Below are positions 33,789 to 43,893 of a DNA stretch of 64,000 nucleotides, in pieces. Under the pieces are notes generated by a model. It did no database searches, was not told where the DNA came from, and saw only the letters and a program-made list of their open reading frames with translations. How positions within the stretch are numbered: position 1 is the first letter of the stretch; each line of letters opens with the position of its first letter. Origin of the DNA: Pyropia yezoensis (taxonomy: Eukaryota; Rhodophyta; Bangiophyceae; Bangiales; Bangiaceae); the NCBI GenBank assembly GCA_009829735.1, contig CM020619.1, positions 21,818,671-21,882,670 on the forward strand. The letters are read 5' to 3'. The translations under genes were made by a program, and so were the position numbers.

Positions 33789-33802
33789 CTTAACTGGGTG
33801 TG
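33789..33802 (-). repeat. right terminal inverted repeat of the 3.8-kb transposon
   Basis: Exact complement of the left terminus, followed by GGCA at 33803-33806. Confidence 0.75.
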
Positions 33803-34139
33803 GGCACATGCATTGATTCTAGGGGGCTACTTTATTAAGTGCTGCTCATTTTTTCTGGTACTCACCGCATCGAGCGCCCTCACCTCTCGCGCTCGTATGT
33901 AAGAATTGATGCGCGCCGCATCGTCTGCTCGCCTACCTTGACGGCCTCATCTCCTCGCCCGACTCATCTCCTCGCCCGCCTCTTGCCCCTCACGCGTGCC
34001 GCATCCGCACTCAGTGTGCTTGCCACGGCAACGCTGCCGCCCACGGCTGTACTTTTTCTGGTGTCTCCCGTGCTGGAAACTCCTCTTCCCTTTACCCGCC
34101 CCCACCCACCCGCATTTGTTACCCCTCCCCCCTGCGGAC
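33803..34139 (+). promoter_or_regulatory. Asterix upstream region
   Basis: Pyrimidine-rich sequence between the transposon end and the Asterix ATG, containing the promoter and 5' untranslated region. No TATA element is obvious. Transposon insertion has placed foreign DNA about 340 bases upstream of this start. Confidence 0.4.
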
Positions 34140-34925
34140 ATGGCGCGGTCGTCCGCCGCTGCCGGCCGGCCGGCAGACGATGACCCGCGGCGGCCCGACG
34201 CGGCAGTCCCGTTTGTGCTGCAGCCGGTGCCGCTGGAACAAGCGGATACTTCGTCCGAGCTGTACGTGCTCTTGTGTTTCTTTAGTGGACTGCTGTGCTT
34301 CACCTTCCATGTACGTTTTCGACTGCGTGGGCGGGATAGGGGGGGAGCGGGTGACTGAGAGGTGGGCTGCGGCGACGGTGGCGTGCAAGTGGTGTGAACC
34401 ATTTGTAGACTTCTTTTTTTTCCTCTCGTCCCCGCGCGGGTATTCGAAGGGGAGGGACGGGGGGACACGGGGGCGACTGTGCAAGCAGCAGGCTGCGCCT
34501 GCGCACTGGCACGTTTCCCCGCACCTAGGTGGCTGTTCATGCTTTCTTGGTTCCTTACTGACAGCTTTTTTACCTGTTCCGGCCCGGCGCCCGTGGTCCT
34601 CCGCCCCGCCGCTTGGCCGCAATCGGGCGTTGTCTGCCACGGCCTCTGGCGGCGGGCTCTCCATTTTACCTTCCCCCCGCCCCCCCCCCTCTGTGCTTGC
34701 GCCGGCTGCTACACCCCGTTTCCTCTTCCTTCTGTGTAGATGGACCACTACGCCCTCCTCATGCTGCTCTTCTTCTTTGCGCACATCGCCGCCTTCCGCC
34801 CGAGCACTGGCGACGCCACTCAGACCGCCGCGGTGACCATGTACGTGGGGATGGTCCTCTACCGCCAGTTTATCGACCCGTCCATCCTGTCCATGGTGCC
34901 AGGAGGCGGCACCCGTGCGGCGTGA
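34140..34925 (+). CDS. WDR83OS: Asterix (UPF0139/PAT10) ER membrane chaperone subunit
   Basis: Two exons (34140-34310 and 34740-34925) joined in phase 0 by a GTACGT donor and a pyrimidine-rich GTAG acceptor give 118 residues. In animals Asterix partners CCDC47 in the PAT complex, which shields transmembrane segments during membrane-protein insertion at the ER. Seen here: the N-terminal DPRRPDAAVPF, which corresponds to the family's DPRRP signature; a first hydrophobic helix, YVLLCFFSGLLCFTF; a second spanning the exon 2 start, YALLMLLFFFAHIAAF; and a third, less hydrophobic segment, TAAVTMYVGMVLYRQFIDP. Length (about 105-120) and three-helix layout match the family. The intron is 429 bases. 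The identification rests on the DPRRP motif, length and topology. Confidence 0.75.
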
Positions 34926-35475
34926 CGTCGCCTGGTAGCGGCACCAGCGTTGGCGGAGGCGGCAGGAACGGCGGTGGTGGCGCCGGCGGGCGGAGCGGCA
35001 GCGGCGGCGGCGGCGGCAGCAGCGGCGGCGGTGGCGGCGACGGCAACTTACACCCGCGGATGCCGTAGCGTCCCGGACGCGCGCGGATGCCCAGCCAGAC
35101 CGAGCGGGAAGGGGGCACCGCGACTTCGAGTGGGGCGCTCACCGCGGAGCGCGGTGGTCGAGGAAGCCTTCCGGCCGCCCTCCTTTCCCGAGGTGAGGGG
35201 GTGCTGCTGTCGCGGCGTGGGCAGGACCGCAGGAAACAGGAGATGGAAGAAAAAAACGCCAGCCCAAAGGGATTGATTCCAAAAAGAAAGGGAAGGGGCC
35301 GCGCTGCGCCCGAGGTCACCCCGGCAGCGCTCGCCAGCTGCAGCCGAGGGGGTCGTCGGCTCGAGCACATGGGCTGTTGCGCTGCGCCCCGCGCCTCCCC
35401 GTCGGCACCCCGCCCCCCCCCCCCGCCCCCGCCCCCCCCACCTCGCCCCAGAAGACACACGCGGTTACCAACGGA
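34926..35475. other. intergenic between convergent genes
   Basis: This is the 3' region shared by Asterix and COQ10. It contains an A-rich patch at about 35250-35292 and dense C runs at 35410-35520. No further gene was seen. Confidence 0.45.
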
Positions 35476-36419
35476 TCATGCCCCCCCCCCCCCCCTCCGC
35501 TCCCCCCCCCCTCCGCCCCCCCGCTGGCGCGCCACCGTCGCGGCGCGGTGCTCAAACGCGGCGACCATCTTGCGGACAACCTCGTCAAAAAACAGGTCCG
35601 TCACCCGCTGGTAGAGCGGGTTGCGGAACGCAAAGCGCACCTCAAACGACACCCACGACGCGCCCGGCGACCGCGGCACGGGCGCAAACGTCCACTCATT
35701 GACGAGGTACTCAAAGAGGGCACCCCGCGGTACATCGGCGCGCACCCGCCCGGGGGAGATGGTCACCTCGGAGGTGTACGTCTCGGAGAGGAGGCGGAAG
35801 CCAATGCCCAGCATCGCTGACAGGGACCGGTGGCCCGCCCCGTCGTCGGCGTGGACGGCCGTGACGGTCGAGGCGGTGCACCAGGGGGCGAATTCCGCGT
35901 AGGAGGCCACGTCGGCAACGACCGCCTGGATGGCGGCCGGCGGGAGGGGCACCAGCCGGCGCTCATAGTGGCGACGCTCGTTGGGGTTGGCGGCCACGGC
36001 AGGCGCCGCCGGGGGGGGGGGGGGGAGGACACCGACAGCCACCGCGCGGCGCCGGTGGGGGCTCCCGCGGCGGCCGCCACCGCGGCAGGCCCCCACGCCC
36101 CGCACGGCGGCCACGCCGGATGACCATGCGGGGGCCACCGCCCCCGGCCTGGGAGGAAGGAGGGGGGTGCCACGGCCAGCCGGGGCGTTCCCGCCACGCC
36201 CGCCGCTGGCGTCGTCACCGTCGCCGTGGACGCCGCTCCCCTCCCCGCCGCCGCCCCGTCTGCAAGGGCCCATGGCGGGGGCGCCCCCCCCCCCGCCCCC
36301 GACACGGCAGTGGCGGCGCGGACAACCCCCCCCCCCCTCCATAGGGGTGTGGCGACCGCCACCGACCGGGCAGCACGGCCGGCTGCCGCCGCCGCCGCTG
36401 CCACGCTGGCGGCGGCCAT
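35476..36419 (-). CDS. COQ10: coenzyme Q-binding protein COQ10 (START fold), frameshift at a G15 run
   Basis: Mitochondrial lipid-binding protein that delivers ubiquinone for respiration and biosynthesis. The C-terminal 190 residues carry the polyketide-cyclase/START signatures: VPLPPAAIQAVVADVASYAE, FAPWCTAS, MLGIGFRLLSETYTSEVTI, VNEWTFAPVP and VSFEVRFAFRNPLYQRVTD followed by LFFDEVV. The ATG at 36419 opens a leader rich in Ala and Arg without acidic residues ([20 protein letters not shown]), a typical mitochondrial presequence. Leader and domain are in different frames; they meet at a run of 15 G on the plus strand (36011-36025), where one indel would join them. The combined length is about 314 residues. 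The domain is intact, so I read this as a functional gene with a homopolymer-length problem. The large transposon begins about 300 bases upstream of its start. Confidence 0.88.
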
Positions 36420-36720
36420 GAAGGTCGACAATGACCGTAGGTGGTGGCGGAGGGGGGAAGGGGGGGAGGCAACAGCGGCTGCGCTGGCAGCAGCGCGCAG
36501 ACAGCCGGGGGCCACAGCGGGAGGGAGGAGGAGGGGGGTAAGGGGAGATGGAAGAAGAGAAGGCAGGGGGAGACGTGCCCTCAACGAGCACTCCCAAGGG
36601 GAAACGTCAAGGAGCACCCGCCAGCGCTGGTCGACGGTGGAAGTCTGCCGTCAGGGCGGGCCCCGCCGCCCGCACTGAGCACTGGGAGGCACTGCGTTGG
36701 CGAAGATGTCACTAAGTTAA
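36420..36720 (-). promoter_or_regulatory. COQ10 upstream region, truncated by transposon insertion
   Basis: Only about 300 bases separate the COQ10 start from the left terminus of the large transposon. The original upstream sequence presumably resumes at 49065. No TATA element was recognised. Confidence 0.4.
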
Positions 36721-37060
36721 TACTCGTTTGAACTTGCAGACTGCAAGTTCGCTCGCGCAAGGCCCGCAGCCTGCGGATTCGTCTCTATCAGCCTGCAAGT
36801 TCGTCACACTGGGAAATTGACGCGTCTGGGGGGCGCAGCTACGGCCGACGATAGACCGCTACGGCCATGGGAGAGGCCGGAAGTGGCGAGAGACCACGGG
36901 GGATGACTCAGGCATGCAGGGGGATGGTGTCTACTGCAGCACGGAGGTAGCGGAACAGCCAAAGGGGCTGGGGCAGGCGCCAAAAAATGGGACGCGGGCG
37001 AGCGTACCCTGGCCGCCACGCGCCAGGCTGCGGCCTGCCGCCGGCCGCTGCAACCGGGGC
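36721..37060 (+). repeat. left terminal inverted repeat, unique block
   Basis: Begins TACTCGTTTG. At 36730-36750 the arms GAACTTGCAG and CTGCAAGTTC face each other around one base, and a further copy CTGCAAGTTC lies at 36793-36802. The block matches the right end in inverted orientation. The repeated CTGCAAGTTC is a candidate transposase-recognition site. Confidence 0.9.
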
Positions 37061-39510
37061 GGCGGCCGCTACCGGCGGTGGGGCGTCCGCTACCGGTGGG
37101 GGGGCGGCCGCTTCCTGCGGGGGGGCGGCCCCGGCCGGCGAAGGGGCGGCCGCTGCCGGTGGGGGGCGGCCGCGACCGGCAGTGGGGCGGCCGCTACGGG
37201 TGGGGGAGCGGCTGCTACCGGCTGGCGGGTGGCCGCTGCGGACGGGGGGGCGGCTGCTACCGGTTAGAGGCGGCTGCTACCGGCGGGGGGGCGCCTGGTA
37301 CAAGTGGGGGGCTTCTGGTACAGGCGGGGGGGCGGTTGCAACCAGTGGTGGGGCGGCTACCACCGGCGGGGGGGGGGCCGCTACCGGTGGGAGGCGGCCG
37401 TGACCGGCGGTCGGGCGGCCGCTACTGGTGGGGGGGCGACTGCGGCCGGCGAGGGGGCGGCCGTTACCTGTGGGGGGGCGGCCACGGCCGGCGAGGGAGC
37501 GGCCGCTACCGGTGGGGGGCGGCCGCGACCGGCGGTGGGGCGGCCGCGACCGGCGGTGGGGCGGCCGCTCCCAGTGGGGAAGCCGCTGCTACCGGCTGGC
37601 GCGCGGCCGCCGCGGACGGGGGTTGGGCCGCTACCGGTGGAGGGCGGCCGCGACCGGCGTTGGGGCGGCCGCTACCGGTGGGGGGGCCGCTCCTACCGGC
37701 TGGCGGTCGGCCGCTGCGGACAGGGGGGCGGCTGCATCTGGTGTGGGGGCGGCTACCACCGGCGGGGGGGGGCCGCAACCGGTGGGGGGCGGCCGCGACC
37801 GGTGGGGGCGGGGCCGCTTCTGGTGGGGGGGCGGCCGCGGCCGTCGAAGGGGCGGCTGGTACAGGTGGGGGGCGGCCGCGACCGGCGGTGGGGCGGCCGC
37901 TCCCAGTGGGGGGGCCGCTGCTACCGGCTGGCGGGCGGCCGCTGCGGACGGGGGGGGGGGCGCTACCGGTGACGGGCGGCTACCAACCGCGGGGGGGTGG
38001 CTGCAACAGGTGGGGGGCGGCTGGTGCAGGCGGGGGGGCGGCGGCTGCGGGTGGTGGGCGGCCGCTACCGGGGGGGGGCGGCCGCGACCGGCGGTAGGGC
38101 GGCCGCTTCTGGTGGGGGAGCGACCGCGGCCGGCGAGGGGGCGGCCGCTACCTGTTTGAAGGCGGCCGCGACCGACGAGGGGGCGGCCGCTACCGGTGGG
38201 TTGCGGACGCGACCGGCGGTGAGGCGGCCGCTTCCAGTGGGGGGGCCGCTGCTACCGGCTGGCGGGCGGCCGCTGCGGACGGGGGCGGGGCCGCTACCGG
38301 TGAGGGGCGGCTGCGACCGGCGGTGGGGCGGCCGCTACTGGTGGGGGGGCGGCCGCGGCCCGCGGGGGGGCGGCTGGTACAGGTGGGGGGCGTCTGGTAC
38401 AGGCGGGGGGGCGGCCGCAACCAGTGGGGGGGTGGCTACCTCCGGCGGGGGGGGGCCGCTACCGGTGGGAGGCGGCCGCGACCGGCGGTGGGGCGGCCGC
38501 TACCGGTGGGGGGCGGCCGCGGCCGGCGAGGGGGCGGCCGCTACCGGTGGGGGGCGGCCGCGACCGGCGATGGGGCGGCCGCGACCGGCGGTCGGGCGGC
38601 CGCTACTGGTGGGGGGGCGACCGCGGCCGGCGAGGGGGCGTCCGCTACCTGTGGGGGGGCGGCCGCGGCCGGCGAGGGGGCGGCCGCTTATCGTGGGGGG
38701 GCGGCCGCGGCCGGCGGGGGGGCGGCTGGTACAGGTGGGGGGCGTCTGGTACAGGCGGGGGGGCGGCCGCAACCAGTGGGGGGGCGGCTACCTCCGGCGA
38801 GGGGGCGGCCGCTACCTGTGGGGGGCGGCCGCGACCGGCGGTGGGGCGGCCGCTACCGGTGGGGGGCGGCCGCGACCTGCGGGGGCGGGGCCGCTACTGG
38901 TGGGGGGGCGGCCGCGGCCGTCGAAGGGGCGGCTGGTACAGGTGGGGGGCGGCCGCGACCGGCGGTGGGGCGGCCGCTCCCAGTGGGGGGGCCGCTGCTA
39001 CCGGCTGGCGGGCGGCCGCTGTAGACGGGGGGGGGGGCCGCTACCGGGGGGGGGTGGCTACCTACGGCGGAGGGGTGGCTGCAACAGGTGGGGGGCGGCT
39101 GGTGCAGGCGGGGGGGCGGCGGCTACCGGTGGGGGGCGGCCGCGACCGGCGGTCGGGCGGCCGCTTCTGATGGGGAGGCGGCCGCGGCCGGCAAGGGGGC
39201 GGCCGCTACCGGTGGGGGGCGGCCGCGACCGGCGGTGGGGCGGCCGCTACTGGTGGGGGGGCGGCCGCGGCCGGCGGGGGGGCGGCTGGTACAGCTGGAA
39301 GGAATCTGGTAGAGGCGGGGGGGCGGCCGCAACCAGTGGGGGGGCGGCTACCTCCGGCGGGGGGGGGGGCGCTACCGGCGGGGGGCGGCCGCGACCGGCG
39401 GTGGGGCGGCCTCTACCGATGGGGGGCGGCCGCGACCGGCGGTGGGGCGGCTGTTACCAGTGGGGGGGCCGCTGTTCCCGGCTGGCGGGCGGCCGCTGCG
39501 GACAGGGAGG
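37061..39510 (+). repeat. left subterminal array, G-rich-top orientation
   Basis: Tandem units of 20-21 bases, mostly GGCCGCTACCGGTGGGGGGC and variants (GACCGGCGGT, GGCCGGCGAG, TGGTACAGGTGG, AACCAGTGGG cores). NotI-type GCGGCCGC octamers occur at nearly every unit boundary. Variants recur in a fixed higher-order sequence. The array is open in several frames because units lack stops; the apparent 240-545 residue proteins are not genes. Confidence 0.9.
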
Positions 39511-41085
39511 GCAGCCGCCCCTCCGCCGGGAACAGCCGCCCCTACCGGTAGGACCCCGCCCCTCCGACCACAGCAGCCGCGCCCTACCGGTAGCAGCAGC
39601 CCCCCTGCCGGCCGCGGCCGCCCCCCACCGGTAGCAGCCGCGCCCCCAACGGTTGCGGCCGCCCCCCACAGGACGCAGCCGGCTTCTTGCCGGTAGCACA
39701 CCGCCGCTAGCAGCCGACCCCCCGCCTGTAGCGGTCGCCCGCCACAGTGAGCGGCCCCCCCCCCGCCGGTGGTAGCCGCCCCCCCACCGGTTGATGCCGC
39801 CCCCCACCAGTAGCAGCCGCCCCCCCGTCCGCAGCGGCCACCCGCCAGCCGGTAGCAGCCGCGCCCCCACCGGTAGCGGCCGCCCCACCGCAGGTCGAGG
39901 CCGCCCCCCACCGGTAGCGGCCGCCCCCTCGCCGCTAGCGGCCGCCCCCAACCGGGAGCCGCCGCCCGCTCGCCGGCCGCGGCCGCCCCCCACCGGTAGC
40001 GGCCGCCCCCGGGCCGGTAGCAACCACCCGCCAGCCGGTAGCGGCCGCCCCTCACCCGTAGCCGCCGCCCCCCCGCCTGAGCCAGGGGCCCCCCATCTGT
40101 AGCAGCCACCCTCCCGCCGGTAGAAGCCACCCCCCACCGGTAGCAGCCGACCCCCCGTCCGGAGCGGCCGCCCGCCAGCCGGTAGCAGCTGCCCCCCACC
40201 GGAAGCAGCCGCCCCCCCGTCGGCAGCGGCCACCCGCCAGCCGGTAGCTGCCGCCCCCCCACCGGTGGCGGCCGCCCCACCGCCGGTCGCGGCCGCCCCC
40301 AACCGGTAGCCGCCTCCCCCTCGCCGGCCGCGGCCGCCCCCCACCGGTAGCGGCCGCCCCCGGGCCGGTAGCGACCGCCCACCAGCCGGTAGCGGCCGCC
40401 CCCCACCCGTAGCCGCCGCCCCCCGCCTGAACCAGCCGCCCCCCACCTGTTGCAGCCACCCCGCCGCCGGTAACAGCCACCCCCCACCGGTAGCAGCCGC
40501 CCCCCCGTCCAGAGCGCCCGCCCGCCAGCCGGGAGCAGCGGCCCCCCGACCGGGAGGAGGCGCCCCCCCGCCAGTCGCGGCCGCCCCCCACCGGTAGCGG
40601 CCGCCCCTCCGCTGGCCGCGGCCGCCCCCCCGCCGGTAGCCGCCGCCCCCCTGCCGGTGCCAGCCGCGCTACACAGGTAGCGGCCGCCCCCCGGCCGGTA
40701 CCAGCCGCCCTACACAGGGAGCGGCCGCCCCCCCGCCGGCCGCGGCCGCCCCCCACGGGAAGCGGCCGCCGCCCCGCCGGTAGCGGCCGCCCCCCACCCG
40801 TAGCCGCCGCCCCCCCGCCTGTATCAGCCGCCTCCCACCTGTACCAGCCGCCCCCCCGCCATTACCAGCCGCCCCCCACCGGTAGAAGCCGTGCCCTCAT
40901 CCGCAGCAGCCGCCCGCCAGCCGGTAGCCGCCGCCCCCCGAGCGGTAGCACCCGCCCCCTCACCGGTAGCAGCCGCCCCCCCGCCGGTGCCAGCCGCCCC
41001 CCACTGGCAGCAGCCGCCTCCCCACCCGCTACTTGCCGCCCCTCAAGGGCACCAGCCGCCATCCGGGCCGCTGCAGCCTCCCCCC
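39511..41085 (-). repeat. left subterminal array, inverted orientation (C-rich top)
   Basis: The same family of 20-21-base units, but in reverse orientation, starting at a head-to-head junction near 39505-39550. The left arm can therefore fold back on itself over roughly 1.5 kb. Units decay towards 41085. Confidence 0.85.
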
Positions 41086-41105
41086 CCCCTACAAAAGATT
41101 TTCTT

Positions 41106-41263
41106 CCGATATCGGGGGTCGGCAGGCCATGGGGAGCCTTGATATCGAGGGCGTCCTGCTGTCGTTCAACACCCGATATCGAGTGTGCGGCACGGGCCTC
41201 AACGCACAATATCGAGGATCAAACCTGCGATCCTGGGCCGCCCAGTCGTAGCCTCGATATTGG
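41106..41263. repeat. left inner cluster of GATATC palindromes
   Basis: Five degenerate copies of CCTCGATATCGAGG: perfect CCGATATCGG at 41106, CCTTGATATCGAGG at 41137, then CCCGATATCGAG near 41172, ACAATATCGAGG near 41206 and CCTCGATATTGG near 41252. Spacing is about 30-45 bases. The same motif clusters at the inner edge of the right array, so these are probably binding sites for an element-encoded protein. Confidence 0.7.
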
Positions 41264-41658
41264 TACAACCCGCGATCCTTGAGCCAATGATTGGCTCACA
41301 AGCCTCGACATGACGCCCTCGCAGAGCGGCGATGCTGGTCTGCACAACGACGCTTGTATCCGTATCAACGCTTCATCTCCATGGGGCTCTGTTCCAGCGC
41401 TTGAACCGAATATGATTCCTACGTAAATGAGACATTTTCATGTTCATTGTTGATTTACAGCTTTCACCTTTCATTGTTGATTTTGTCCAGTTTTAATGCT
41501 ACGCTACATTACTGTAATCTACTGAACATTTCCTCAGCTGTCGGCTGGGCTGCCGCTGCTGCCGCTGCCGCCGCTGCCGCCACTGCCCCCGCGGCGGCCG
41601 CGGCTGCTACGGATGCCGACGCAGCAGCCGGCACTGGCGCCGGCGCGGCTGTGCGGGA

Positions 41659-43893
41659 TCAACTCGGCGCAACCACCGAGGCCACCCCCATCCCAGTCGC
41701 AGCACCAAGCGCAGTTGCTCCCGCCGCCGCCACCAACGCGGCTCGAGCCCGGCTGGCACGCCGCGCCTTCCAGTACGCAGTGCGGTTGTTGACGGAGCGG
41801 GCAAGCAGGGCGCACGCGCCCCACGACCTCTTGCACACGGCGAGCTCGGGGAGGTGCGCCTCCAGGTAGACAACAGCTGTAGCAATGGTGTCCCGCTCCT
41901 GGTTGGTAAACGTGAGCTCGGGATTAAAGCTCTTGACGACCGTGCGCACGTGTACCCTCGCTGCGTCGGCCTCGCTCAGGGAGATGCTCAGGTCTGGGTC
42001 CGTGAAAACCTCCATCTCCACAAGAGGGGGCGGGGGCGCATCCACCGTGCGGATGCTCGCGTGGGCATCGTTCGCCAGCACAATCCCACACCTCCCATTG
42101 GTGTGGGCCCTTGATGGCCTCGCGGAGCCACCCTCCCTCCCGGTCAGAGACGCGTCCGAGGACGCACCAGATGTGGCACCCGGCGGCCGAGACGGGGCGG
42201 GGAGTCGCACTCTCGGTCTCGGCGTCGCCGTCCCACCCCCAGCGGACGGCACGGCAGACAGCGGCCGTCCAGGAGCTGCCGCAGGATGCAGGAGGGCGGC
42301 ACCCCCGGGCCCATCGCCAGGCGGCCCAGGCCGCGAAAACGCTGCAGGCGGTAGAGGGGAAGGCGAGGCAAGGGATGGCGCCAAAACTTGGGGAGGAAGG
42401 TGCCGTACTAGTCCCACTCGAGGCGCCGCCGGCGCCGCAAAGGCAGGTGGGGGGGGGGGCGGCACAGCGGCCCCAAAGATGGGAGGGGGGGGGGGCGGCA
42501 CAGCAGCCGCAAAAGCGGGGGGGGGGGGAGGCGGCACAGCAGCCGCAAAGGTGGGGGGGGGGGGCGCCGGCACAGCAGTCGCAGGGGCGGAGGGGGGGGG
42601 GGGTGGCACAGCAGCCGCACAGGAGGGGGAGGCGGGGGGCGGCGTAGAAGCTGAAAATGAGGGGGGGGGGGGGGGGGCAAAGGAGCCACAAAAGAGGAGG
42701 GAGGGGGGTGGGTTAAAGGAGCCAAAAAAGATGGGGGGGGGGAGGGCGCAAAGGAGCCTCAAAATAGGGGGGGGGTGGAGGCGGCGCCGAGGAAACTACC
42801 TCGGAGGGGGGGGGATGACCGCCGGGGGTGGCCCAGCACGGTCGTCCCAAACAGGAGGGGGAGGAGGCAGGGCGAGGACCAGCCCGTTCGATGCGGCAGT
42901 GCCCGGGCCAGGGAGAGGCGCCAGGGGCGGCTGCACAACCGCCCTGCGCGACGGCGGCGGGGGGGGAGCGCGGGAGGGAGGCGGGACGGCAGAGGCAGGC
43001 GGGGGCGGCGGCAAGAGGAGGGAGGTGGGCACCGGCGGCTGCCCAGCAGGGCCGACCGGAAACGGAGGAGGCGGTAGGTCCGGGATCTGCATACCAGCAC
43101 CGGTGGGCAGCGAGCCAGAAATTGGCAACGCTGCGGATTGGGACGGAGGCGCGTGGGAGGGTGGGCGGGGGCCGCGTCGAGGAGGAGGCGGTGGAAGCGG
43201 CGGTCTTTCCAACGGCAGCGACGAGGCCACTGCCGCCTGCTGCGTCCTTGCCAAAGTAGCCCCACTTGATCGGCTTGCTGCAGATTCCAGTGGCGAAGAC
43301 GCAGCGGCCCTTGGCTGATGTGTGGATGTCCCCGCAAGCGTAGGGGACCCGGCCGCGGCCGTGGGGGAGTTGACGGCCGTCCTCACCGTTCCGCTTCTCG
43401 TGGATGCTCTGGTCCGTCTCTGCCGCACCGGCACGACCGTAGGCGTCGCTGCAGCCCCTGGGGAGGCCGCCAGGACGGGGGAGGGGGCGGGCGCCGGCGG
43501 CTGTATGCCGAGTGAAGGGGGGAGGGGGGGCGACGGGGGGGGGGCGGGCGGCCCGTCAGGGGCGGCGGGTACCACGGGGGGGGGATGGGGCTGTGGCATC
43601 CATCGACGTGCCGCGCTCCCGGCTCTGCCTGAAGCGCTCGACATCGCAGCGGCCGCCGCAGCGGCCGCTTTCAGCTTGTTCTCTGTGGGGACGCGTGATG
43701 CATCAAGCAAGAGCAGCAAAACGGCGCATGAAAGGAAGCATAAGCGAGACGAAAGAAGTGAGAACGTTATTCTCCCGGCCTCACGATCCTCAAACAATGT
43801 CATCCTGCCCCAGGTTGACATCAGCTCATGTGCACCAGCGCTCTCAAAGTTACCTTCATCGACACGCTGCGCCCGCTTGCGCTTGCGCGGCAT
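41659..43893 (-). CDS. second transposon ORF: basic N-terminus, Pro-rich middle, helical C-terminal domain; one in-frame TAG
   Basis: The ATG at 43893 starts MPRKRKRAQRVDEG, a likely nuclear-localisation signal. A good intron candidate (GTAACT donor at 43853, CCCCACAG acceptor at 43683, 171 bases) follows. The middle is Pro/Ala-rich with repeats of A-A-V-P-P-P-P-P. The same frame is open to 41659 except for one TAG at 42796-42798. A fine pyrimidine-TTTTCAG acceptor exists at 42651, but no in-phase donor was convincing. The C-terminal about 110 residues look folded: EMEVFTDPDLSISLSEADA, RTVVKSFNPELTFTNQERD, then VVYLEAHLPELAVCKRSWGA. By position and composition it could be the TnpA-like DNA-binding partner of the transposase, but no sequence family was recognised. 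A TATATTTT box on the minus strand at 44171-44180 may drive it. Confidence 0.55.

Larger units (their letters stand above)
30020..33802 (+). mobile_element. 3.8-kb DNA transposon of a poorly described DDE family
   Basis: The unit is bounded by perfect 14-base terminal inverted repeats, CACACCCAGTTAAG at 30020-30033 and its complement at 33789-33802. It is flanked by the direct duplication GGCA (30016-30019 and 33803-33806). It carries one transposase gene on the plus strand, broken by a single frameshift. GC content is lower than in the host genes. The left subterminal 400 bases and right subterminal 600 bases contain no other ORF. The boundaries follow from the repeats found on both sides of the transposase; a 14-base perfect match with a matching 4-base duplication is unlikely by chance. 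The duplication length differs from hAT (8 bp), CACTA (2-3 bp) and Harbinger (3 bp). Confidence 0.75.

Noticed and set aside
37078..39634. Apparent proteins of 240-545 residues across the GC arrays
   Set aside because: They arise because the 20-21-base repeat units contain no stop codons. All frames give Gly/Arg/Ala repeats without any ordered segment.
37061..41085. CRISPR-like array
   Set aside because: Units are directly adjacent without unique spacers, and the context is eukaryotic.
42651..42799. A 149-base intron removing the TAG in the second transposon ORF
   Set aside because: The splice sites look acceptable, but the junction would enter a frame that loses the protein-like C-terminal domain. 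Left open rather than annotated.
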